In this document: piece by piece, positions 15,761 through 21,480 of the stretch
Numbering within the stretch: the first letter of the stretch is position 1
Layout of the letters: each line of letters opens with the position of its first letter
Assembly (NCBI GenBank): GCA_041677345.1
Contig: JBAYQE010000040.1
Span: 1-21,480 of the forward strand
From: JALOAT01 sp041677345
GTDB lineage: Bacteria > Pseudomonadota > Gammaproteobacteria > Thiohalomonadales > Thiohalomonadaceae
Length of the DNA: 21,480 bases
Reading direction: 5' to 3'
Made by a program: the position numbers and the translations under genes
The notes under the pieces: model-generated
Told to the model about the DNA's origin: nothing
Seen by the model: the letters and a program-made list of their open reading frames with translations, nothing else
The model's database searches: none

Positions 15761-15897
15761 GTCGGCAAATGAACGCCAATGAACGCAACGCCGCGTTCAT
15801 TGGGTGTCTCCCTGGCTGTCCAGACCTTCGCAGAAAAAACGCCGCGGTTATCGTCTACGCCAAGAAACCTGCCGTTCATTGACGTTCATTTGCCGAC
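15761..15897. repeat. AATGAACG-type inverted-repeat element, copy 1
   Basis: The outer arms 15761-15785 and 15873-15897 are 25-base inverted repeats with a single mismatch; the left arm begins GTCGGCAAATGAACGCCAAT. A second perfect 10-base inverted repeat pairs 15777-15786 with 15793-15802, so the left arm can fold either locally or with the distal arm. There is no ORF. It lies between the convergent NMO-like gene and the HPP gene. A sibling copy lies at 19010-19116. Confidence 0.85.
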
Positions 15898-15926
15898 TTA
15901 CCCCTGTGGCACCGCTACCCCCATAG

Positions 15927-16856
15927 CTAGGCCGCAGCGGCCCGCAGCCAGCAATTCTCGTCCCGTACCACCAGATAGCGGGCCCAGCGCGCGAATTCCT
16001 CGCGGGTGCACGTCCCCGACTCGCCGCGCGCTTCTCCCGCGACCACGCGGTAGACCACACGGCCATGCTCACCGCCCAGGTCGCTTATCACCTTGCGAAC
16101 CTGCCAGCGTCCACCGAACTCGCCATTGGAGTAGCAGGCGCCAGGAACCACGGCCTCGGTCTGCAGACACTCTGTCCGGGCGTGCTGCCGGGCAAGGGTG
16201 TATACCCGTTTCAGATCGTCTTCGCTCACGTCGATGTAGGAGTCCATCTGGCGCAATGCCCACTCCAGATCCGCGTCAGCCAAGTCCTCGGGCCCGGCCT
16301 GCTTCGCCTGTGGGCGCCTTGCCAGCCACGCCGGATAGCGACGCCAGGTGAACGGCGCGTTGAAGGCGATGCCATAGGCGAGCAGCACCGCGGCGTTGAG
16401 CAGTACCGGCGTCAACACGAACTGGAAGCCCATGGCCTGCACGGCATCGCCGCCGATCACCGCAGTAAGCGCGGTGGCGCCACCGGGGGGATGAAGGCAG
16501 CGCAGGTAGTGCATGGCGGCGATGGCGAGGCCGCCCGCCAACGGGGCGGCGAGCAAGGGATCGTCGATCCAGCTGGCGCAGGCCACGCCGACCAGCGCGG
16601 AGATGGTGTGGCCGCCGACCACGGGCCACGGCTGCGAGAGCGTGCCATGGGGCACGGCGAATACCAGCACGGTCGAAGCGCCCATGGAGGCTACCATGGC
16701 CATGGCGCCCTGTGCGTCCAGGCTCCAGTGGCTGATGGCCACCACGCCCAGCAATGCCACGAAGCCGCCCGCAGCGGAGATGATGCGCTCGGTATGGCTC
16801 ACGGACGCGTGCTCTACACCCAACCAGGCGAGCCAGCGCTCCAGCAACGCAGTCAT
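15927..16856 (-). CDS. HPP-family membrane protein with C-terminal soluble domain
   Basis: I chose the ATG at 16856, preceded by GAGGGAGCG, rather than the longer frame that would run into the upstream gene; this gives 309 residues. Residues 26-172 form the HPP domain with four to five predicted membrane helices and the signature CLHPPGGAT at 120-128 (HPP at 122-124). HPP proteins are integral membrane proteins; a plant member has been connected with nitrite transport. The C-terminal part (about 190-305) is soluble and has two sections: a helical stretch around LEWALRQMDSYIDVSEDDL, and a small beta-rich module around RVVYRVVAGEARGESGT. The gene follows the NnrS-like gene after 76 bases, so it probably belongs to the same FNR-linked operon, possibly moving nitrite or a related anion. 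Confidence 0.85.
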   Translation of the reverse strand: MTALLERWLAWLGVEHASVSHTERIISAAGGFVALLGVVAISHWSLDAQGAMAMVASMGASTVLVFAVPHGTLSQPWPVVGGHTISALVGVACASWIDDPLLAAPLAGGLAIAAMHYLRCLHPPGGATALTAVIGGDAVQAMGFQFVLTPVLLNAAVLLAYGIAFNAPFTWRRYPAWLARRPQAKQAGPEDLADADLEWALRQMDSYIDVSEDDLKRVYTLARQHARTECLQTEAVVPGACYSNGEFGGRWQVRKVISDLGGEHGRVVYRVVAGEARGESGTCTREEFARWARYLVVRDENCWLRAAAA

Positions 16857-16932
16857 ACGCTCCCTCTTGTTGTTTAGACGAGCTCTTAAGGTAGCCTCAC
16901 TGGCATGGTCGCGCTCTATCCCGTTTGCGCGC

Positions 16933-18204
16933 TCAGTCCCTCCCGTGTTGGGTGTTCGCAGCATTGCGTATGCGGCGATAGAGCCACAGTGCACCGGCGA
17001 GGTTGACGCCCAGCATGGCGGCGGCGAGCGCCAGCAATGCGCCTGCCGGCCGGGTGGCGGCGGGCCACAGGCTGGCCGTGCACAGCAGGACTACGGCAAG
17101 CGCGTGAGCGCGGAACTGCCACCGCGCGGGACGCTCACCGATGATGTGCTTCATGGGCGGGATGCGGCCCCGCAGGGCCGGGAACTCCAGCACGCGGTTG
17201 TTCAGGTGCAACCAGACCAGGAACGGCACGATCTTGTAGAGCATGCCGCTCACCACGGACATGCCGAACCCCACCAGGAAGACCACCCCCAGGAGCAGAT
17301 CGGAGCCGGGCCAGGGGTGTACGGCCCAAAGCAGTACGGCAGCCAACAGGCTGATCATGCCCAGGCGCCAAAACGCCACCGTTACGTCGGGCAGGCGTCG
17401 GCGCCGCTTTTGCTGCAGGTAAAGCGTGGCGCCTGCGAATGCCGCCAGCGCCAGTGCGGGTACCCAGGCCAGCAGCGGGGCCGCGGCGGGAAACACGGCC
17501 CACGCCACGCTCCAGAGCACCAGGCCTGCGAACAGGGCCGGTGCCACCCAGCGCATCAGCGCCGGTGGGTAATCGGGCGTGATTTGGAACATGGGTACCA
17601 CCTGATAGGCCACGCCGGCGACCAGCAGGCCGATCCAGCCGACGAACCCCCAGGTGACATGCACATCGGTGAGCGCGCGGGAAATGCCCGGGCCGGCATG
17701 CCCTGCCGCCAGGTACAGTCCGAGCACGACCGTCACGCCGAGGGCCACCAGCGCGAAGCGCATGGCCAGGGAGGTGCCGGCGATGAGCGGGGCGCGCAGC
17801 AGCGCCCGCGCGGCCACCGGCAGGAAACCTGCCAGGGCGATGGAGAGCAGCCCCATGGCCCCGTGCAACGGCGCCGTCTGCCCGGAGCCCAGGCCGGCCG
17901 CCAGCAGTACGGTGCCGGCCGCAAGCGGCAGAAAGACGGCCGCTGCCACCGTGCGTGGTCGTGGCAAGGGTGCACCCAACAGCACGGGCAGCAATTGCTG
18001 GAAGGCCCCGAGCATGGTCATGCCCATGAAGCCGAGGGTAAGCAGGTGGGTGGCCCCGAGGGCGGCCGGGAACCAGCGGCCGGCAAACCCCTCCGGTGCG
18101 AGGGCGAGCCAGATCCCGGCGGCTGCCGCAAACCAGGGTGCGATCAGCAGGTAGGGCGCGGGCACCGACAGGGGCGGTGTCTGGTCCAGGGACAGATGGG
18201 CCAT
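16933..18204 (-). CDS. 12-TM NnrS/heme-copper-oxidase-like membrane protein
   Basis: The ATG at 18204 gives 423 residues; a TTG at 18210 overlapping the upstream stop (TTGA) is an alternative. About twelve hydrophobic segments cover nearly the whole length. Histidines fall in or next to helices: H53 in GATHLLTLGFMGMTMLG, others in APLHGAMGLL, LTDVHVTWGFVGW and FLVWLHLNN. The pattern recalls NnrS and subunit I of heme-copper oxidases, but the His pair and Cu-ligand set of true oxidases or NO reductases is not evident. It is therefore a relative rather than a terminal oxidase. Co-location with hemerythrin and DUF2249 genes supports a role linked to nitric oxide or low oxygen, by inference. Confidence 0.72.
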   Translation of the reverse strand: MAHLSLDQTPPLSVPAPYLLIAPWFAAAAGIWLALAPEGFAGRWFPAALGATHLLTLGFMGMTMLGAFQQLLPVLLGAPLPRPRTVAAAVFLPLAAGTVLLAAGLGSGQTAPLHGAMGLLSIALAGFLPVAARALLRAPLIAGTSLAMRFALVALGVTVVLGLYLAAGHAGPGISRALTDVHVTWGFVGWIGLLVAGVAYQVVPMFQITPDYPPALMRWVAPALFAGLVLWSVAWAVFPAAAPLLAWVPALALAAFAGATLYLQQKRRRRLPDVTVAFWRLGMISLLAAVLLWAVHPWPGSDLLLGVVFLVGFGMSVVSGMLYKIVPFLVWLHLNNRVLEFPALRGRIPPMKHIIGERPARWQFRAHALAVVLLCTASLWPAATRPAGALLALAAAMLGVNLAGALWLYRRIRNAANTQHGRD

Positions 18205-18206
18205 GC

Positions 18207-18479
18207 TCAAGGGTTTTCAGCAGCGAGTGTCGCCCGTGCCGCCGCCTCGGCAGCGGCATCGTTTTCACGCCAGATGAACACCTCCACCGCCGTGCGCCGT
18301 CCCGGCCGCTGCACGAAGGTGAAGCCGCGCTGGCTCAGGTTGCCCGGCAGCAGACAGGGGTCGCGGCGATGCAGCATGCGCAGGTAGGTGCCCGCGGGCA
18401 GGCCCTCCGCTGCCGCGAGGGTTTGCACCAGCGGCTCCGGGGGCTCCAGCCCGCTGACATCCAGGAGCTGTTCGCTCAT
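18207..18479 (-). CDS. DUF2249 domain protein
   Basis: A 90-residue soluble protein with the DUF2249 pattern: LDVSGLEPPEPLVQTL at the start, LPAGTYLRMLHRRDPCLL in the middle, and a beta strand with GFTFVQ. It has the compact TusA/SirA-like fold expected of this family, but no CPxP motif, so no sulfur-transfer claim is made. The ATG at 18479 overlaps the hemerythrin stop by ATGA. DUF2249 and hemerythrin genes commonly travel together in denitrifiers and other facultative anaerobes. The function is not established. Confidence 0.82.
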   Translation of the reverse strand: MSEQLLDVSGLEPPEPLVQTLAAAEGLPAGTYLRMLHRRDPCLLPGNLSQRGFTFVQRPGRRTAVEVFIWRENDAAAEAAARATLAAENP

Positions 18480-18910
18480 GCGATCGCCTGCATGCGCGCC
18501 AGTACCTCGTCGGCATCGGCCAGCACGCGGTCGCTCATGGGATAGAGGATGCGTTCTTCCTTGGCGTTGTGCTGTTGCATGAGCACCAGCAGGGTGTCCG
18601 CCACGGCAAGGAATTCATCGGCACGCCCCGCCGACAGCGCAGCGGCCATGTCGGCGAACAGTCCGCGCATCTGCTCGTGTTCGTGGCGCATCACGGCGGT
18701 GGGTCCAGCCGTGTTGCCGGTGGTCTCCTCGAAGGCGGGAAACAACACCTGTTCCTCCATGGCGAAGTGGTGGGCCATGGCTTCGGAGAAGGCAAGGAAG
18801 GCCTTGTCTGCCGCGGCCACATCGGCATCGGCGGCCAGGCGTTCGGCCTTCAGGTACAGATCGTCGCAGCGCGCGTGGTCCTGATGCAGGAAGTCAGTGA
18901 GACAGCCCAT
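18476..18910 (-). CDS. Hemerythrin-like (HHE) di-iron protein
   Basis: From the ATG at 18910 (GGAG eight bases upstream) the protein has 144 residues. A longer in-frame start would run through the FNR-type site and is rejected. The four-helix-bundle ligand pattern is complete: H12 in FLHQDH, H48-x3-E52 in AHHFAMEEQ, H76/H78 in MRHEHEQM, and H114-x3-E118 in QQHNAKEE. Such proteins bind O2 or NO, or sense iron, at a di-iron centre in the cytoplasm. It is the first gene of a minus-strand operon with the DUF2249 and NnrS-like genes, downstream of a perfect FNR/DNR palindrome. Confidence 0.9.
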   Translation of the reverse strand: MGCLTDFLHQDHARCDDLYLKAERLAADADVAAADKAFLAFSEAMAHHFAMEEQVLFPAFEETTGNTAGPTAVMRHEHEQMRGLFADMAAALSAGRADEFLAVADTLLVLMQQHNAKEERILYPMSDRVLADADEVLARMQAIA

Positions 18911-18968
18911 GCGTGATCTCCAAGATTTGGTCAGCAGACAGCTTGCCGTTTTCACGGCCGAACCGACC

Positions 18969-18982
18969 TTGATTTCGATCAA
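18969..18982 (-). promoter_or_regulatory. FNR/ANR/DNR-type operator
   Basis: TTGATTTCGATCAA is an exact match to the FNR-family consensus TTGAT-N4-ATCAA. Its centre is about 65 bases upstream of the hemerythrin start codon, a suitable distance for an activator site at about -41.5 with a ~25-base leader. No clear -10 hexamer can be picked out, which is usual for FNR-dependent promoters. The regulator could be FNR (oxygen) or a DNR/NNR-type protein (NO); the sequence cannot distinguish these. Confidence 0.8.
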
Positions 18983-19009
18983 CCGTTGGTGATGCGGCTG
19001 GAAAGAGAA

Positions 19010-19116
19010 AGTCCGCGAATGAACGCAAATACACGCACAGGGTGAAGGTCTGCCGCAATGCCTGGCCTCACCTCAAACCCCATCCTGTCCGCGTTCATTG
19101 TGTTCATTTGCGGACT
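19010..19116. repeat. AATGAACG-type inverted-repeat element, copy 2
   Basis: The left arm (19010-19036, beginning AGTCCGCGAATGAACGCAAA) and right arm (19091-19116) form an imperfect inverted repeat of about 26 bases. The left arm matches that of copy 1 (15761) at about 20 of 25 positions. The element sits between the FNR-controlled operon and the persulfide dioxygenase gene, just 8 bases beyond the latter's stop codon. There is no ORF inside. Confidence 0.75.
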
Positions 19117-19124
19117 TCAACGAC

Positions 19125-19877
19125 TCAGCCCTGCTCGTGGACGTCGCAGGGGGCGCGGTATTGCTCCGGAACGTTGGGCGGGCATTTCCCGCACTCGCGG
19201 TTGCCGGGCACGGCGAAGTCCATTTTACGCGGATAGGGCAAGTCGAGTGACTGCATGATGGCCACGAATTCTTCAAGGGATTTGTCGCCACCCAGGCGTG
19301 GATTGCGCTTTTTTTCCTGGCCGATGCTGGAAACGAAACGTCCCTCGTAGTCGTGGCCCGGGTACACCAGGGTTTCGTCGGGCAGCGTGAACAACCGTTC
19401 GTGGATGGCGTGGTACAGCGCCACCGGATCACCCGCCTGAAAATCGGTACGGCCGCAGGCATCGATGAGCAGCACGTCCCCGGTGAAGGCCATCTTCTGT
19501 ACGCCGTTGTCGACCAGGTAACAGAAATGGTGAGCGGTGTGGCCGGGCGCGAACACCGCCTCGATGGATATGTCGCCCACGTCGAACACCTCGCCATCGC
19601 GCAGGCGGACATCGGCACAGGCGGGCGCCTCGGGTTCCGGGTAGGCGATGCTGCACCCGGTGAGCGCTCTCAGCTTGGCCGCGCCGGTGAGGTGGTCGGC
19701 GTGGATGTGCGTCTCCAGCGTGAACGCCAACTGCAGGTGTTCGGCCTCGAGCACCTCCAGATCACGGTGCACCGTATCGAGCACCGGATCGATGAGCACC
19801 GCGCGGCGCGTACGCGGACAACCCAGCAGATAGGTGTAGGTGCTCGAATCCGGCTCGAACAGTTGCCTGAAAATCAT
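19125..19877 (-). CDS. Persulfide dioxygenase (ETHE1-type metallo-beta-lactamase fold)
   Basis: The ATG at 19877 has GGAG eight bases upstream and gives 250 residues; a start eleven codons earlier lacks such a site. Metallo-beta-lactamase motifs are THIHADH (H57, H59, D61, H62), PGHT (H113), TGD (D134) and PGHD (H175). The CGRTDFQAGDP segment at 141-151 is the ETHE1 signature that separates persulfide dioxygenases from glyoxalase II. The enzyme uses a mononuclear Fe(II) centre (two His and one Asp) to oxidise glutathione persulfide to sulfite, detoxifying sulfide in the cytoplasm. A C-terminal ECGKC pair (C229, C232) is present. This suits a sulfide-exposed or sulfur-oxidising organism. Confidence 0.92.
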   Translation of the reverse strand: MIFRQLFEPDSSTYTYLLGCPRTRRAVLIDPVLDTVHRDLEVLEAEHLQLAFTLETHIHADHLTGAAKLRALTGCSIAYPEPEAPACADVRLRDGEVFDVGDISIEAVFAPGHTAHHFCYLVDNGVQKMAFTGDVLLIDACGRTDFQAGDPVALYHAIHERLFTLPDETLVYPGHDYEGRFVSSIGQEKKRNPRLGGDKSLEEFVAIMQSLDLPYPRKMDFAVPGNRECGKCPPNVPEQYRAPCDVHEQG

Positions 19878-19937
19878 CGTGCCACTCCTGTTCTCCTCCG
19901 TATCGAGCATAGTCGTGCGCGGCTGGGGGGTGGAAGA

Positions 19938-19964
19938 TTCAACGCAAAGGAATGTTGCGTTGAA
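19938..19964. promoter_or_regulatory. Perfect 10-base palindrome upstream of persulfide dioxygenase gene
   Basis: TTCAACGCAA at 19938-19947 and TTGCGTTGAA at 19955-19964 are perfect inverted repeats separated by seven bases. The site lies in the 102-base gap between the TauD-family gene and the persulfide dioxygenase start, 61-87 bases before the latter. It could be a terminator hairpin for the upstream gene (there is no good T-run) or an operator for the downstream gene. Confidence 0.5.
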
Positions 19965-19979
19965 AGTCTTTGTCTTTCC

Positions 19980-20867
19980 TCAACTCCCGGCGATGCGCTC
20001 GAAGTAGCGTGCGCGGTAGAGCAGGCGCTTGCGGCCGGGCGCGTCGTTGAAGCCGGCGCGGTCATGCAGGACGTTGTTGCACAGGAGACCGGCGCCGTCC
20101 GGGAGCTTGGCGCGGAATACGTAGGGTGAATCGCCGTCGAGCAGCCGTTCCAACTGGGCCACGGCGGCACGGCTCGCGGCGTCGGCCTTCCAGGCGATGT
20201 TGCGTTTGCGCGCGGTGTAACGCATGTGCAGCTTGCCGAGCTTGTCCAGCGAAAACACCGGGCCGGTCACTTCCGGGCGCGCAACGCCATCCTCGTCCAG
20301 GCGTGCGGGAATGGTCATGACATCAGGCGCCATGAGGGCGCGGATCATGTCCGGGTCGTGTTCGCGCAACAGTATGTATGCGACTTCGTGATCCAAAAGG
20401 GCGTTCTCGCCGCCTTCCGCCGCATTGTTCACGCAGTGCAACACCATGGCGCGGACCTTTTCCTCACCCACGGTGTAGTAGCCGTCGGTGTGCCACTTGA
20501 TGGCACGGTTGGTGTAGGGAATGAAGGCCGGGTGCTCACCTTCGGGATTGATGGTGATGGAGGTGATGGCGTCATCGTCGGCGAGGAAATTGTGGTCCAG
20601 GCGCTCCAGCCCAAAGCACTGGCCGATGGTGCGCGGGATGGCCTTGTCCGGATCACCCGCACGCGGCGTGAGGTATATGGCCATGTTGGTCTTGCGCACC
20701 CGAGCCAGCGCGGCCGCGTGTTCGGCCTCGCTCAGCCGCAACGGATCTTTGAATTCCACGAAGAGATCTTCGACACGCTGCGGGTAGCCGGCGAGTTTCT
20801 CGTCACGCCAGCGCAGATAGGCGTCGCTGTTGTCGGGGTGGAAAGGTGAATCGGCGGGAAACAACAT
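19980..20867 (-). CDS. TauD/TfdA-family Fe(II)/2-oxoglutarate dioxygenase
   Basis: A 295-residue cytoplasmic oxygenase. The metal triad is visible: H126 and D128 in KWHTDGYY, and distal H268 in VLHDRAGFND. Arginines between 279 and 287 (GRKRLLYRAR) are placed to bind 2-oxoglutarate. Length and motif spacing match the TauD family (about 280-300 residues), which hydroxylates taurine, other sulfonates, carnitine precursors or amino acids. No sulfonate transporter or taurine gene is adjacent, so the substrate is unknown. The neighbouring persulfide dioxygenase hints at sulfur metabolism, but the two genes are separated by a palindrome. No strong ribosome-binding site precedes the ATG at 20867. 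Confidence 0.87.
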   Translation of the reverse strand: MLFPADSPFHPDNSDAYLRWRDEKLAGYPQRVEDLFVEFKDPLRLSEAEHAAALARVRKTNMAIYLTPRAGDPDKAIPRTIGQCFGLERLDHNFLADDDAITSITINPEGEHPAFIPYTNRAIKWHTDGYYTVGEEKVRAMVLHCVNNAAEGGENALLDHEVAYILLREHDPDMIRALMAPDVMTIPARLDEDGVARPEVTGPVFSLDKLGKLHMRYTARKRNIAWKADAASRAAVAQLERLLDGDSPYVFRAKLPDGAGLLCNNVLHDRAGFNDAPGRKRLLYRARYFERIAGS

Positions 20868-21016
20868 GGCTGCGGACCGGCATGGAAGCGGGCGTCCAAA
20901 TTACACCCGCCCGGCACTGCCGTCCAATACACCGGCAGGGTGCCATGTGAAACGTAAAGTGCTGCCGGGATTCCAGCGCATGTTGTGCGATGGGCACAGG
21001 CTTCCGGTGGCGCTGG

Positions 21017-21041
21017 GGGGAGCGGCCTGGCGCCGCTCCCC
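21017..21041. terminator. GC-rich hairpin, possible terminator
   Basis: GGGGAGCGGC (21017-21026) and GCCGCTCCCC (21032-21041) form a perfect 10-base stem with a five-base loop. It lies 22 bases beyond the stop of the minus-strand CpxP-like gene. No T-run follows on either strand, so it may equally be a REP-like relic of the GGAGCGGC family seen upstream of copA. The rest of the 20868-21063 gap shows nothing else recognisable. Confidence 0.5.
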
Positions 21042-21063
21042 TGCGAGATGGGAAACCGCAGGA

Positions 21064-21480
21064 CTAGTCGTCGATCCAGCCGCGGCGAAATTGCTGCCGC
21101 TGCTCGGGGGTGAGGCGCTCGTAGATCGCATTGCGCATGTCGATGCGCGCCCGGATCATCTGCCGGCGCACATCTGCGATCTGGTCATAGATCTTGGTAA
21201 TCGCATCGGCATCCCATTTTTCCTGCTGGTACTGATCCCGCAAACGTGCCTGGTGATCGAGCATCTTGCCCACCAGCTCGTGCTGGCGTTTGCGATGTTG
21301 ATCCACGGCACGATTGATGGCCTTGCGCTGGTCATCGTCGAGATCGAGGCCGACCAGACCCATTCCCATGCCCCAGCCATAGCCATGGCCGGGACCACCC
21401 ATCATCCCCATACCGTAGCCCATGCCGCCCATCATGCCAGGACCCATGCCACCCATGCCCGGGCCCATGCCCATCATGCC
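21064..21480 (-). CDS. Met/Gly-rich CpxP/Spy-like periplasmic protein (5' end outside window)
   Basis: The frame is open to the window edge, so the N-terminus and presumably a signal peptide are missing. The visible part starts with a ~40-residue Met-Gly repeat region (MGPGMGGMGPGMM and similar, with a GPGHGYGWG insert). A long helical domain with many Arg, Gln and Asp residues follows, ending in ERLTPEQRQQFRRG, the LTxxQ motif of the CpxP/Spy/ZraP family. These are periplasmic chaperones or metal sensors that form helical dimers. The Met-rich segment could bind Cu(I) or other soft metals, which would match the copper pump elsewhere in the window, but that link is inference. ZraP-like and CnrX-like relatives are alternatives. 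Confidence 0.8.
   Translation of the reverse strand, partial: GMMGMGPGMGGMGPGMMGGMGYGMGMMGGPGHGYGWGMGMGLVGLDLDDDQRKAINRAVDQHRKRQHELVGKMLDHQARLRDQYQQEKWDADAITKIYDQIADVRRQMIRARIDMRNAIYERLTPEQRQQFRRGWIDD

Noticed and set aside
16857..16994. Longer N-terminus for the HPP protein starting at 16994
   Set aside because: It would overlap the end of the NnrS-like gene by about 60 bases, and the ATG at 16856 has a clear GGGAG site.
16513..18387. 624-codon open frame on the + strand opposite the NnrS-like and HPP genes
   Set aside because: It spans two minus-strand genes and their gap, has a low-complexity Gln/Gly/His-rich translation, and the minus-strand frames encode recognisable families.
18911..18982. 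Upstream extension of the hemerythrin gene to a start at 18982
   Set aside because: The added codons run through the FNR-type palindrome and lack family similarity; the ATG at 18910 has a good ribosome-binding site and begins at the family's usual point.

Overview
The window is high-GC DNA with tightly packed genes, many overlapping at ATGA or TTGA junctions, and most likely comes from a chemolithotrophic or sulfur-oxidising gammaproteobacterium. The pointers are a Tad pilus locus, an ETHE1-type persulfide dioxygenase, an FNR-type site in front of a hemerythrin/DUF2249 operon, and several dispersed palindromic intergenic repeats of kinds common in that class. The taxonomic placement is an inference; no rRNA or marker gene is present.

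Region 1 (1-7451, + strand) is a tad/flp pilus operon: the C-terminus of the secretin RcpA/CpaC, TadZ/CpaE with a wrecked P-loop, the TadA/CpaF ATPase, TadB, TadC, lipoprotein TadD, a small lipoprotein and a TadG-like minor pilin. Pilin, prepilin peptidase and RcpC would lie upstream, outside the window.

Region 2 (7372-11119, + strand) continues the same gene run into a 1148-residue membrane-anchored multi-PAS GGDEF protein with a degenerate EAL domain. The tadG/GGDEF gene junction is tandemly duplicated. The duplication creates a 66-codon chimeric ORF made of the start of the GGDEF protein, a PAS-like scrap and the end of TadG.

Region 3 (11120-14536, - strand) holds palindromic repeat debris, a 23-residue membrane peptide translationally coupled to a Cu(I)-exporting P1B ATPase, a nested compound repeat, and a small radical SAM protein. 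A nitronate monooxygenase-like flavoprotein (14573-15742, +) diverges from the radical SAM gene.

Region 4 (15761-19116) contains an FNR-controlled-looking operon on the minus strand: hemerythrin, DUF2249 protein, a 12-TM NnrS/heme-copper-oxidase-like membrane protein, and an HPP-family membrane protein. It is bracketed by two copies of the same inverted-repeat element built on an AATGAACG core. The gene set suggests nitric oxide/nitrite or low-oxygen physiology.

Region 5 (19125-21480, - strand) carries persulfide dioxygenase, a TauD-type Fe(II)/2-oxoglutarate dioxygenase and a Met/Gly-rich CpxP/Spy-like periplasmic protein that runs off the window. No intergenic stretch exceeds 300 bases. 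No tRNA, rRNA or CRISPR array was seen.
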